Of a stretch of 49,265 nucleotides of DNA, positions 33,226 through 41,500 are shown in pieces. How positions within the stretch are numbered: the stretch's first letter is position 1; each line of letters starts with the position of its first letter. The position numbers and the translations under genes are program-made. This DNA is from Bacillota bacterium (GTDB taxonomy: Bacteria; Bacillota; UBA4882; UBA8346). The DNA is taken from positions 1 to 49,265 of the forward strand of contig JAEZJQ010000101.1 of the NCBI GenBank assembly GCA_023436305.1. The letters run 5' to 3'. Below the pieces are notes generated by a model. The model saw only the letters and a program-made list of their open reading frames with translations. It had not been told where the DNA came from and did no database searches.

Positions 33226-34043
33226 TGTTTATGGGTCTCCTTTGTTTTCTTTTTTTCTGCTTCATACCTTGTCCAAACGCCTGAATAAAGGATGTTTTCG
33301 ATCAGTTTCTGATCTCGATTGATGGGTAACTGTTTATATTTTTCAGTGCAGTCAGCCATCAGGAGATTCAAAATATCACTGAAATTTTCAGATGGCGGCG
33401 CAACCATCGGATTATAGCGTTCATTTTTTATATCCGCTTTTAAATCAAGACAGGCATCCATGATATAAATGAACTTGCCGAGCGCTCTTCCAAATGTTCG
33501 TAAGTTTTCAGCATATTCATCTTCCCGCAAAGCGAAGATTTCGCTCATCAGTTTTCCAAAGCAATTTGCCGGAATATCCGGGTTCGGTTCCCCTGATTTT
33601 TCGATGCCGGAAAGTTCTTTCAAGCACTCACTTATTGCAGCGCATTTCTTTGGATACTTCGCTGCAATTCGTTTTACTTCCTGCTCAAACAGTTTTGCTT
33701 CATATAACGACAGCATCTTTCTATCATCTGTCCAATCGTCAAGAAAATTGTAATAGGCAAGTAGCACATTCATGTCGGCAGCATAGTCTGTGATTTCATT
33801 CTGCCAATATTTGTGCGGTTTTAAAGGATGAATGATGCACCGTTCAGTTTCGATTGCGTTATCTGCCTTATATAGCGCAGAAAGAAACAGGACGAGGAAA
33901 GTCATGTCATAGGTAAGCGTGATACGGCTAATTGCACCGTGACGGTTTCCCAATGCCTTGCATAAACCGCAATAACAAGACCGATACTGTTGCTTTTCTT
34001 CAATCGATAACTTATCCGTATTGGCGACTACATAGCCAAACAT
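33222..34043 (-). CDS. DUF5685-family protein
   Basis: About 273 residues from ATG at 34043, which has CAGGTG six bases upstream and lies one base beyond the dnaK stop. The N-terminal MFGYVVANTDKLSIEEKQQY and YRSCYCGLCKALG are the DUF5685 signature. The two or three cysteines and several histidines (CIIHPLKPHK) suggest a metal or cofactor site. The rest is helical (YNFLDDWTDDRK, FIYIMDACLDLKAD), reminiscent of isoprenoid-synthase-like helical bundles with Asp-rich segments; that likeness is only visual. The function is unknown. The gene is fixed between dnaK and dnaJ, which suggests a partner or client of the chaperones. Confidence 0.78.
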   Translation of the reverse strand: MFGYVVANTDKLSIEEKQQYRSCYCGLCKALGNRHGAISRITLTYDMTFLVLFLSALYKADNAIETERCIIHPLKPHKYWQNEITDYAADMNVLLAYYNFLDDWTDDRKMLSLYEAKLFEQEVKRIAAKYPKKCAAISECLKELSGIEKSGEPNPDIPANCFGKLMSEIFALREDEYAENLRTFGRALGKFIYIMDACLDLKADIKNERYNPMVAPPSENFSDILNLLMADCTEKYKQLPINRDQKLIENILYSGVWTRYEAEKKKTKETHKQ

Positions 34044-34044
34044 A

Positions 34045-35778
34045 CTATTCACCTGCACTAACATCATGCGAAACTTTCTGCTGCATGGTTTCTAAAATAG
34101 AGGATAACTCATTGCAAGCCGCAATAATTTGTGTGTTATCCTTGCTCTTTAATGATTTCTTGGCGCGCTTGACAGACTCATCGAGGGTAGTGCGGCCATT
34201 TTTATCAAGTTTTTTCATAATTGCCGATGCCTGATTAATCAACTGCTCCGCCTGATTTTGGGCGGCGGCTTCTTCTTTATGTCTTGCATCCTCGGTGGCG
34301 AATTGCTGAGCATCACGAATAGCCCGATCAATTTCCGCCTGACTCAGGTTTGAGGAGGCAGTAATGGTAATGTTTTGCTCTTTTCCGGTTCCGAGGTCTT
34401 TTGCGGATACATTGACAATGCCGTTGACATCAATATTGAATGTTACCTCAATCTGTGGGACGCCTCTCGGCGCACGGCGAATACCATTCAGTCTGAATTT
34501 ACCCAATGTTTTATTATGCGATGCCATTTCACGTTCGCCCTGCAAAACATGAATTTCAACCGAAGTTTGGAAATTGGCGGCTGTGGTGAAAATCTGGCTC
34601 TTTTTTATCGGAAGAGTTGTGTTCCGCTCAATAATTTTAGAAAAAACGTTGCCCATCGTTTCAATGCCGAGAGAAAGCGGCGTTACATCCAAAAGCAACA
34701 AGCTTTTGACATCACCTACAAGAACGCCGGCCTGAAGCGCGGCCCCCATTGCAACACATTCATCGGGATTAATACCTTTAAACGGTTCTTTACCTGTGAA
34801 CTTTCTGACTGCCTCCTGTACTGCGGGAATACGGCTGGATCCTCCCACCAGTAAAACCTTGTTGATATCTGTAGTATTGAGACCGGAATCGCGCATTGCC
34901 TGGCGTACCGGATCCATTGTCGCATTTACGAGATGCGCTGTCAATTCATCAAATTTTGCCCGAGTCAGTGTAATGTCCATGTGTAACGGACCCGACGAAT
35001 GAGAGGTAATGAACGGAAGATTGACTACAGTTGATGTTACAGCGCTCAATTCAATTTTTGCTTTTTCCGCGGCTTCTTTTACACGCTGCATGGCGGCTTG
35101 ATCCTTGGACAGATCGAAGTGATGTTCCCGCTTGAATTCTTTTACAAGATAATCAGTCACACAACTGTCAAAATCGTCACCGCCGAGACGATTGTTTCCT
35201 GCGGTGGCAAGCACTTCAATAACGCCGCTGTTAATGTCAAGAATGGACACATCAAATGTTCCTCCACCCAAATCATATACCATGATTTTTTGCGCTGATT
35301 CTTTATCTACGCCATACGCAAGGGCGGCTGAGGTTGGCTCGTTAATGATTCGCTGTACATTCAACCCCGCAATTTTACCCGCATCCTTGGTCGCTTGTCG
35401 CTGTGCATCCGTGAAATATGCAGGTACGGTAATTACAGCATCGGTAACGGTTTCTCCGAGATAACTTTCCGCATCGGTTTTCAGCTTTTGTAAAATCATT
35501 GCGGAGATTTCTTGTGGAGAATATTTCTTACCGTCAATATTAACTCGGTAGTCGCTACCCATTTCACGCTTGATGGAACTGATGGTGCGCTCGTGATTGG
35601 TAACCGCCTGACGCTTTGCGATCTCACCGCTCATGCGTTCACCTGTTTTGGAAAACGCAACTACCGATGGAGTGGTGCGACCACCCTCGGCATTTGGAAT
35701 TATGACAGCCTCGCCGCCTTCCATAGTAGCGACACAAGAATTGGTTGTACCTAAATCAATACCGATTACTTTAGACAT
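34045..35778 (-). CDS. dnaK: DnaK-type Hsp70 chaperone, second-type copy in an accessory operon
   Basis: 577 residues, shorter than housekeeping DnaK (about 610). The ATPase domain has IGIDLGTTNSCVA, VPAYFTDAQRQATKDAG, VYDLGGGTFDVSIL and LVGGSSRIPAVQE. The substrate domain (about 385-500) has DVTPLSLGIETMG and NGIVNVSAKDLGTG. The helical lid is shortened and the end has no EEVD-like tail. AAGGAGAG precedes the start. It is not next to hrcA, grpE or a classical dnaJ. It sits between an ABC/FtsX transporter gene (38-base gap) and DUF5685, so it looks like a specialised chaperone, not the main stress system. The main dnaK is probably elsewhere. Confidence 0.92.
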   Translation of the reverse strand: MSKVIGIDLGTTNSCVATMEGGEAVIIPNAEGGRTTPSVVAFSKTGERMSGEIAKRQAVTNHERTISSIKREMGSDYRVNIDGKKYSPQEISAMILQKLKTDAESYLGETVTDAVITVPAYFTDAQRQATKDAGKIAGLNVQRIINEPTSAALAYGVDKESAQKIMVYDLGGGTFDVSILDINSGVIEVLATAGNNRLGGDDFDSCVTDYLVKEFKREHHFDLSKDQAAMQRVKEAAEKAKIELSAVTSTVVNLPFITSHSSGPLHMDITLTRAKFDELTAHLVNATMDPVRQAMRDSGLNTTDINKVLLVGGSSRIPAVQEAVRKFTGKEPFKGINPDECVAMGAALQAGVLVGDVKSLLLLDVTPLSLGIETMGNVFSKIIERNTTLPIKKSQIFTTAANFQTSVEIHVLQGEREMASHNKTLGKFRLNGIRRAPRGVPQIEVTFNIDVNGIVNVSAKDLGTGKEQNITITASSNLSQAEIDRAIRDAQQFATEDARHKEEAAAQNQAEQLINQASAIMKKLDKNGRTTLDESVKRAKKSLKSKDNTQIIAACNELSSILETMQQKVSHDVSAGE

Positions 35779-35816
35779 AATGTTCTCTCCTTTATTTTTT
35801 TAGATAACTGTTCAAT

Positions 35817-37094
35817 TTATTCACTTCCGAGCGCGACAACCGGATTTTTCCCGGCTGCAATATTGGAAGGGAGCAAACCTGCCAAAAAGTTAAGCGCTAT
35901 ACTGATGAATACAAGCGCAATGCCTCGGGCAAAAGGCAGTGCGGCAATACCTGAAAAACCTGTGGCCGCCTTGGTAATCATTTTAACCGGAATCGATAAA
36001 AGCAAGGTGACGCTAATACCGATTACTCCTGCAACAAAGCCAACGATAAGCGATTCGACATTAAATATCCGGGAAATATCTTTCCTGGATGCGCCGATAC
36101 TGCGTAGAATACCGATTTCCTTGGTTCTATCATGGACAGAAATATATCTGATAATACCAATCATAATGAAGTATACTACAAGGGAAATTGCTGCAACTGC
36201 GATCCGAATGTATGGCTGAACACCACTTAAGAATGCCCAAATAAGCGCAATTCCGATGATACAGGTGCTTCCGGCAAATGAAGCCATGAAAATTCTTGCT
36301 TTTTCCGACATCAAGTTATTTATACCGAGTGATAAAACGGTAAAGAGACTCAGCGAAGTTTTCTTATGTTTTTCTTTCTTGCCATTTTTATGCTTGAAAG
36401 GCTTTTCTACAACCACATGATAGGGATTGGAATCATCAACCACATTGCCATCGAGCAGTTTTATAATTCTCGTAGAATACTGCATCGCCAGCTCCGGATT
36501 ATTGGTAACCATGATAATCAGCTTGTCTTTGGCAATTTCTGTTAAGATTTTCATAATCTGTACGCTTGCTTCTGAATCAAGGGCGCTTGCCGGTTCATCC
36601 GCAAGCAGAATATCCGGGTCTTTTACCAGCGCTCTTGCAATGGCCACACGCCGCATCTGTCCACGCGACATTTGATTTGGCTTTTGATGAAGTTGATCAC
36701 CGAGGCCAACTTTTTTGAGAACTGCAATTGCTCTCTCGCGGCATTCGGATTTGGACACACCGGAAAATATCAGCGCAAGCTCAACATTGGCAAGTACAGT
36801 CTGATGCGGAATCAAGTTATTGCTTTGGAACACAAAACCGGTAGAATTGTTGCGGTAGGTATCCCAATCTCTGTCTGAAAATTCCTTGGTGGATTTTCCG
36901 TATACAGACAAATTACCGCTGGTATATCCGTCAAGTCCTCCAATAATGTTCAACAAGGTTGTTTTTCCACAACCTGACGGTCCGAGGATAGATATGAATC
37001 CATTTTCTTTGAATTCAATATTGATATCCTTTAAGGCTTTTATTGCTGTATCTCGGGCTGTATATTCCTTAACAATGCTTTTGAGAATCAGCAT
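35817..37094 (-). CDS. ABC transporter, ATPase fused to a short FtsX-type permease
   Basis: 425 residues. Residues 1-225 are a MacB/LolD-type ATPase: Walker A GPSGCGKTTLL (38-48), Q90, signature MSRGQMRRVAIARAL and Walker B ILLADEPASALD (162-173). Residues about 240-425 are FtsX-like, with helices, KEIGILRSIGASRKDISRIF and the end GLLPSNIAAGKNPVVAL. The large extracytoplasmic domain that normally separates helix 1 from helix 2 is absent: helix 1 (SFAGSTCIIGIALIWAF) runs almost straight into helix 2. The frame is intact. It is the first gene of the operon with dnaK and is divergent from a two-component system. The usual role would be peptide or lipoprotein export or resistance sensing; the missing domain makes this unclear. 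Confidence 0.85.
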   Translation of the reverse strand: MLILKSIVKEYTARDTAIKALKDINIEFKENGFISILGPSGCGKTTLLNIIGGLDGYTSGNLSVYGKSTKEFSDRDWDTYRNNSTGFVFQSNNLIPHQTVLANVELALIFSGVSKSECRERAIAVLKKVGLGDQLHQKPNQMSRGQMRRVAIARALVKDPDILLADEPASALDSEASVQIMKILTEIAKDKLIIMVTNNPELAMQYSTRIIKLLDGNVVDDSNPYHVVVEKPFKHKNGKKEKHKKTSLSLFTVLSLGINNLMSEKARIFMASFAGSTCIIGIALIWAFLSGVQPYIRIAVAAISLVVYFIMIGIIRYISVHDRTKEIGILRSIGASRKDISRIFNVESLIVGFVAGVIGISVTLLLSIPVKMITKAATGFSGIAALPFARGIALVFISIALNFLAGLLPSNIAAGKNPVVALGSE

Positions 37095-37148
37095 TCGACT
37101 TTAGACTCCTGTTTTTTAAATTATGAGTGTCATTATATCGAGTGAATA

Positions 37149-37233
37149 TAAACTGAGTTTAAACTGCAGCAGAAAAATGAAAGGTCCAATCAAAAGGTTG
37201 AATAATTTTTCGGTTTTGTTTAAAATCAGTTTA
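37149..37233. promoter_or_regulatory. Candidate OmpR-type operator: repeated TAAACTG
   Basis: TAAACTG occurs at 37149-37155 and 37160-37166, an 11-base period, which is the spacing typical for tandem binding of OmpR/PhoB-type regulators. A third copy in inverted orientation (CAGTTTA) is at 37227-37233, overlapping the -35 of the regulator gene. The site lies between divergent transcription units, one of which encodes an OmpR-type regulator. Confidence 0.55.
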
Positions 37234-37257
37234 CAATCGTTTGATTAAATGTAAAAT
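37230..37257 (+). promoter_or_regulatory. Promoter of the response-regulator gene
   Basis: TTTACA (37230-37235), a 16-base spacer and TAAAAT (37252-37257). It lies 23 bases before the start codon and overlaps a CAGTTTA copy, which suggests autoregulation. For the opposite strand a TATAAT-like -10 is visible near 37136, but no clear -35 was found. Confidence 0.5.
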
Positions 37258-37280
37258 ATAAGGGTAAAGGAGGCGCTTCG

Positions 37281-37955
37281 ATGTTTAACATCTTGGTTGT
37301 AGAAGATGATAATAATACACGAAAATTAATGGAAGCGGTATTGCTTCAAAGCGGTTACGAGGTTATTCTTGCCAAAGACGGGATTGATGCGCTGGATAAA
37401 ATGGACAACCATCATGTGGATTTGATTGTTCTCGATCTGATGATGCCACGCATGGATGGCTATGAATTTACCGAAACTCTGCGCAAATGTAACTGCAACC
37501 TGCCGATTTTAATGGTAACTGCGAAAGAAACACCCGCAGATAAAAAGCAGGGTTTTCTTGTAGGAACAGATGACTATATGGTGAAGCCGGTTGACGAGGA
37601 GGAAATGATTTTACGAATTGCGGCGCTGCTTCGCCGTTCCCAAATCGTCAATGAGCATCGATTGACAGTCGGGAAAACGATTTTGGATTATGATGCGCTT
37701 ACCGTTTCGCAAAATGGTAATGTTCAGGAATTACCGAATAAGGAATTCATGCTGCTATATAAATTGTTGTCCTATCAAAACAAAATTTTTACCAGACGCA
37801 GTTTAATGGATGAGATATGGGATATGAACTCCGATACGGATGAACGCACGGTAGATGTTCACATCAATCGTTTGCGTGACCGGTTTAAAGAAAATTCCGA
37901 TTTTGAAATTATTACGGTTCGCGGACTTGGATATAAGGCGGTGCTAAAAGTATGA
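37281..37955 (+). CDS. OmpR/PhoB-family response regulator
   Basis: 224 residues. The receiver has acidic E8-D9-D10, phospho-acceptor D52 (VLDLMMPRMDG), T82 and K104. A winged-helix DNA-binding domain follows (about 127-224: LDYDALTVSQNG, ELPNKEFMLLYKLLSYQNKI, SDTDERTVDVHINRLRDRF, VRGLGYKA). AAAGGAGG is nine bases upstream. The stop overlaps the kinase start by four bases. Divergent orientation from the ABC/FtsX-DnaK operon and the shared repeats suggest that it controls that operon as well as itself. Confidence 0.95.
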   Translation: MFNILVVEDDNNTRKLMEAVLLQSGYEVILAKDGIDALDKMDNHHVDLIVLDLMMPRMDGYEFTETLRKCNCNLPILMVTAKETPADKKQGFLVGTDDYMVKPVDEEEMILRIAALLRRSQIVNEHRLTVGKTILDYDALTVSQNGNVQELPNKEFMLLYKLLSYQNKIFTRRSLMDEIWDMNSDTDERTVDVHINRLRDRFKENSDFEIITVRGLGYKAVLKV

Positions 37956-38989
37956 ACAGAATAAAATCTTTAAATATCACAATGGTATTTTTGGTATTTT
38001 GGATTATGATATCCGCGGGATTATTAACAGGGGTGAGTTTTCTCTTTTTGGATGTAATGGGCATTTTCCCAATTTACGCACTTGCGCCGATTCTTTCTCC
38101 GTTAATTGCATTGTTTGTCAGCAGTGTTATCGGAACTTCCATTTCGGCTGTGGCAAGTGAAAAAGTCTTGAAACCGCTGAATCAACTGATTAAGGCAACC
38201 AAAGTAGTATCTACGGGAGATTTTAGCGTTCGTGTGGAAGAAATCAACAGCCATTCCGAAATAGCGGAGTTACTCAAGAATTTTAATCATATGACAGAAG
38301 AACTGGGTAGTATCGAAATGTTTCGCAATGACTTTATTAATAACTTTTCTCACGAATTCAAGACGCCGATTGTTTCGATTCGAGGATTTGCCAAACAACT
38401 GCAAAAGGATAATCTTTCGACCGAAAAACGAAAAGAATACACGGATATTATTATCAGCGAATCTGAACGGCTGATTAATATGTCGGCCAATGTTCTGCTC
38501 CTTACCAAATTTGAAAATCAACAATTCATCACCAACAAAAAGGAATATGAACTTGACGAACAAATTCGAAATTGCATCATCCTTCTTGAAAAGCAATGGA
38601 GTAAGAACAACATCGAAATCAACCTTGATTTGGAACCGGTTAGAATTTACAGTAATGCGGAGATGCTCTCGCATCTTTGGATAAATCTCATTGAAAACGC
38701 AATTAAATACTCGAACGATAACGGCCATGTCGCAATCAGGCTCCATGAAACAGTTGATGATATTCAGTTTAAAATAAGCAATGATGGTAATGGTATGGAT
38801 GATAATACCTTGAAGCATATTTTTGATAAATTTTATCAAGGCGACAAGTCACACGCAGTACGAGGTAACGGGCTTGGCCTTTCAATCGTTAAACGAATTG
38901 TAGAGCTTTGTAAAGGAGAAATTGCGGTGGAAAGTAAAATCGGACAAAGTACGACCTTTACTGTAAAGCTGCCAAAAGTTCAAGAATAA
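37952..38989 (+). CDS. Sensor histidine kinase, short extracytoplasmic loop
   Basis: 345 residues. Two membrane segments (about 10-34 and 41-66) are separated by only a few residues, so there is almost no external sensor domain; kinases of this build often sense through a partner ABC transporter. A HAMP linker follows (about 67-118), then HisKA with H134 (NFSHEFKTPIVSIRGFAKQL) and a HATPase domain with NLIENAIKYS, NDGNGMDD and GNGLGLSIVKRI. Translationally coupled to the regulator. By analogy with Bce/Vnc-type modules, the divergent ABC/FtsX protein could be its sensory partner; that is inference. Confidence 0.93.
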   Translation: MNRIKSLNITMVFLVFWIMISAGLLTGVSFLFLDVMGIFPIYALAPILSPLIALFVSSVIGTSISAVASEKVLKPLNQLIKATKVVSTGDFSVRVEEINSHSEIAELLKNFNHMTEELGSIEMFRNDFINNFSHEFKTPIVSIRGFAKQLQKDNLSTEKRKEYTDIIISESERLINMSANVLLLTKFENQQFITNKKEYELDEQIRNCIILLEKQWSKNNIEINLDLEPVRIYSNAEMLSHLWINLIENAIKYSNDNGHVAIRLHETVDDIQFKISNDGNGMDDNTLKHIFDKFYQGDKSHAVRGNGLGLSIVKRIVELCKGEIAVESKIGQSTTFTVKLPKVQE

Positions 38990-39031
38990 GAAATAACGAA
39001 AGAATAATTAATCGTAGTAGGCCTATGAGCC

Positions 39032-40210
39032 ATGACCTTCGGCAAGGGCAATATGGAATCAAATGAGGTGATTAAAGTTTTAGACAAGAATGATATCCGA
39101 AAAATCGGGGGCATTGTCGCGGGGGCCATTTTGTTTAATTGGGCTCTGCAAAACATCGCGATTATATTTGCATTTTTAGGGAAAATACTCAATCTGATTG
39201 TTCCTTTCTTAATCGGACTCAGCATTGCGTTCATCCTAAATATTCCGATGCAGGTTCTTGAAAGTAAGTTGTTCAAAAAAGGCTCCGCCAAGCTGCGCCG
39301 CCTCGTGAGCCTGCCGCTGACAATAGTGCTAATGCTGGCTTTGGTTTTACTGGTGCTGTTGGCCATAATCCCCGAGATTGGGAAAACCTTCGAGACGCTG
39401 CTCGCGATGCTTCCCGGCTTTATCGACAGTGTAACGGCGTGGGGTGAACAGCTTTCCGCTAAATTTCCGAATCTGGGCGTCTGGCTTTCCAAGGTGGAGC
39501 TGGATTGGGAGAGCATCGGGAAAAACGTGTTCAACTTTTTGAAAAATGGCGTTTCCAGCATCATGAGTTCCACCGTTAGTATTGCATCATCGTTATTCAG
39601 CGGTATCGTTAACTTTTTCCTGGGTTTTGTCTTTGCTGTGTATATTCTTTTTCAAAAAGAAAATTTGGCGCGGCAAACAAAGAAATTGCTGTATGGTTTG
39701 GCGCCGGAGGCCAAAGCAGATCGATTCGTCAGCATCTGTGCCCTCGTCAACAAAACCTTTTCCAAATTCATAACCGGGCAATGCACGGAGGCGGTAATTT
39801 TAGGGCTGATGTTCTTTGTGTCTTTGAACCTTTTCCGCTTTCCTTACGCAATGGCGATTGCGGTCCTGGTCACCTGCACAGCCCTGATTCCTGTATTTGG
39901 AGCATTTATAGCCTGCTTTATCGGGGCATTTCTTATTTTAGTCACAAGCCCCGTTAAAGCATTTTGGTTTGTCGTGTTGTTCCTGGTACTTCAACAAATT
40001 GAGGGCAACCTTATCTACCCACGGGTAGTCGGTGGCTCGGTTGGGCTTCCTGCTCTGTGGGTAATGGCGGCGGTAATGATTGGCGGGGGCGCCATGGGCG
40101 TTACCGGCATGCTGGTAAGTGTCCCGTTATGCTCGGTATTATACGTGATGCTGCGCGAAGCAATCGGTAAAAGGCTGGCTAAAAAACATATTCCCGCAGA
40201 AAAGACATAG
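39032..40210 (+). CDS. AI-2E family transporter (PerM/YdgG-like)
   Basis: 392 residues, or 385 if the ATG at 39053 with AAGGGC close upstream is used. Seven or eight hydrophobic segments carry family features: IVPFLIGLSIAFILNIPMQV, the long central amphipathic region, YILFQKENLARQTKKLLYGL, TALIPVFGAFIACFIGAF, LQQIEGNLIYPRVVGGSVGL and LPALWVMAAVMIGGGAMGV. Members export autoinducer-2 or exchange sodium/lithium for protons; the substrate cannot be assigned here. It lies 42 bases after the kinase gene, and is followed by a relic of the acyl-CoA ligase. Confidence 0.9.
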   Translation: MTFGKGNMESNEVIKVLDKNDIRKIGGIVAGAILFNWALQNIAIIFAFLGKILNLIVPFLIGLSIAFILNIPMQVLESKLFKKGSAKLRRLVSLPLTIVLMLALVLLVLLAIIPEIGKTFETLLAMLPGFIDSVTAWGEQLSAKFPNLGVWLSKVELDWESIGKNVFNFLKNGVSSIMSSTVSIASSLFSGIVNFFLGFVFAVYILFQKENLARQTKKLLYGLAPEAKADRFVSICALVNKTFSKFITGQCTEAVILGLMFFVSLNLFRFPYAMAIAVLVTCTALIPVFGAFIACFIGAFLILVTSPVKAFWFVVLFLVLQQIEGNLIYPRVVGGSVGLPALWVMAAVMIGGGAMGVTGMLVSVPLCSVLYVMLREAIGKRLAKKHIPAEKT

Positions 40211-40222
40211 GAAGGAATATTC

Positions 40223-40303
40223 TATGATTTCATCACTAAATTTCCGATGAATTCCGCTGGAAAATTATGAAGGATAAGATGCGCGAGCAAACGACTTATT
40301 GAG
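40223..40303 (+). pseudogene. Decayed fragment of an acyl-CoA ligase 3' end
   Basis: Read from 40226, the codons give DFITKFPMNSAGK, then after a one-base loss IMKDKMREQTTY and a stop near 40302. This matches the end of the fusion gene at 27956 (DFVTEFPMNAAGKIMKYKMRE, coded near 30370-30435), including the catalytic lysine segment. It lies directly before the MFS gene, so an ancestral second copy of the ligase once preceded the MFS/oxidoreductase pair. The rest of that copy is gone. Confidence 0.8.
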
Positions 40304-40321
40304 TATCGCAGGGAGAATACA

Positions 40322-41500
40322 ATGGTCTTAACAATATTGCTTATTATTATTTATCTTTCATTCATAAGTCTTGGATTACCCGATTCTCTTCTTGGTTCTG
40401 CGTGGCCATCCATGTATGTGAGAATGGGTGTACCGGTTTCTTACGCTGGAATCGTATCGATGATTGTTGCCGGAGGTACTATTATTGCCAGCTTTTTTAG
40501 TGAGAAAATAATAAGACGTTTAGGAACAGGAAAGGTAACGGTAATCAGTGTATCTATGACAGCAGTTGCTTTGTTTGGAGTTTCTGTCAGCCGCAATTTT
40601 TTTGAATTGTGCATATGGGCAGTACCATTAGGACTGGGAGCCGGTTCCGTAGATGCAGCTCTGAATAATTATATTGCACTTCATTATAAAGCGAAACACA
40701 TGAGCTGGCTGCACTGCTTCTGGGGAATCGGTGCCACAACAGGACCGGTCATTATGTCATACTGCTTGCAGTATGGCGGGAGATGGAATCAGGGCTATCT
40801 TACCATAGGCATTATTCAGTTCTGCCTTGTGGCAGTATTGTTTCTTTCTCTACCATTATGGAAAAAAGTTGGGGAAGAATCAGCACAGTTAGAGGAAACG
40901 CCGAAGTCATCCTTAAAGTTAGGTGAATTATTAAAACTTCCTGGTGCAAAACCGGCACTGGTATCTTTTTTTTGTTATTGTTCCCTGGAGGCAACTGCAG
41001 GATTATGGGGAAGCAGCTATCTGGTTATCGTAAAGGGGATCGCTGCTGAAACAGCTGCAAAATGGATTTCACTATTTTACTTTGGAATTACTTTTGGAAG
41101 ATTTCTTTCCGGTTTTATTACAATGAAGCTGAATCAGCGGCAGATGATACGTTTGGGACAGGCAATTTTAGCCTGTGGAGTTATGCTTTTACTCCTTCCG
41201 TTCGGAAGCCTCTTACTGCTGGCAGGATTTTTCTTAATAGGGCTTGGCTGCGCACCAATCTATCCGAGCCTGCTTCATGAGACGCCGGTGAATTTCGGCA
41301 GTGAACATTCCCAGGCAATCATGGGTATCCAGATGGCATGCGCCTATGTCGGGACAACTTTTATGCCGCTACTGTTTGGCATGCTTGCAGTGCATATCAG
41401 TTACACACTGTTTCCGATATATCTTGGGATTTTATTATTGTTAATGATTGCGATGGTGGAAGCATTACATAAAAGGGTAGGTGTATCCGATGAAAGATGA
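40322..41500 (+). CDS. Major facilitator superfamily transporter
   Basis: 392 residues with about 12 hydrophobic segments. The N-terminal half starts with SFISLGLPDSLLGSAWPSMY, a motif of the FucP-like/YfkF-like branch, and the loop EKIIRRLGTGK matches the MFS loop 2-3 signature. PLGLGAGSVDAALNNYIALHY and WLHCFWGIGATTGPVIMSY are further family segments. The C-terminal half has GRFLSGFITMKL and GLGCAPIYPSLLHETP. It overlaps the following FAD oxidoreductase by 11 bases. The substrate is unknown; given its partners it could export the product of that enzyme or import a substrate. Confidence 0.88.
   Translation: MVLTILLIIIYLSFISLGLPDSLLGSAWPSMYVRMGVPVSYAGIVSMIVAGGTIIASFFSEKIIRRLGTGKVTVISVSMTAVALFGVSVSRNFFELCIWAVPLGLGAGSVDAALNNYIALHYKAKHMSWLHCFWGIGATTGPVIMSYCLQYGGRWNQGYLTIGIIQFCLVAVLFLSLPLWKKVGEESAQLEETPKSSLKLGELLKLPGAKPALVSFFCYCSLEATAGLWGSSYLVIVKGIAAETAAKWISLFYFGITFGRFLSGFITMKLNQRQMIRLGQAILACGVMLLLLPFGSLLLLAGFFLIGLGCAPIYPSLLHETPVNFGSEHSQAIMGIQMACAYVGTTFMPLLFGMLAVHISYTLFPIYLGILLLLMIAMVEALHKRVGVSDER

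Noticed and set aside
34375..34854. 159-codon plus-strand frame opposite dnaK
   Set aside because: It is antisense to a highly conserved chaperone gene, has no recognisable domain and no ribosome-binding site; it follows from dnaK codon usage.
38270..38839. 189-codon minus-strand frame opposite the histidine kinase
   Set aside because: It overlaps the HisKA/HATPase coding region on the other strand and has no family features.
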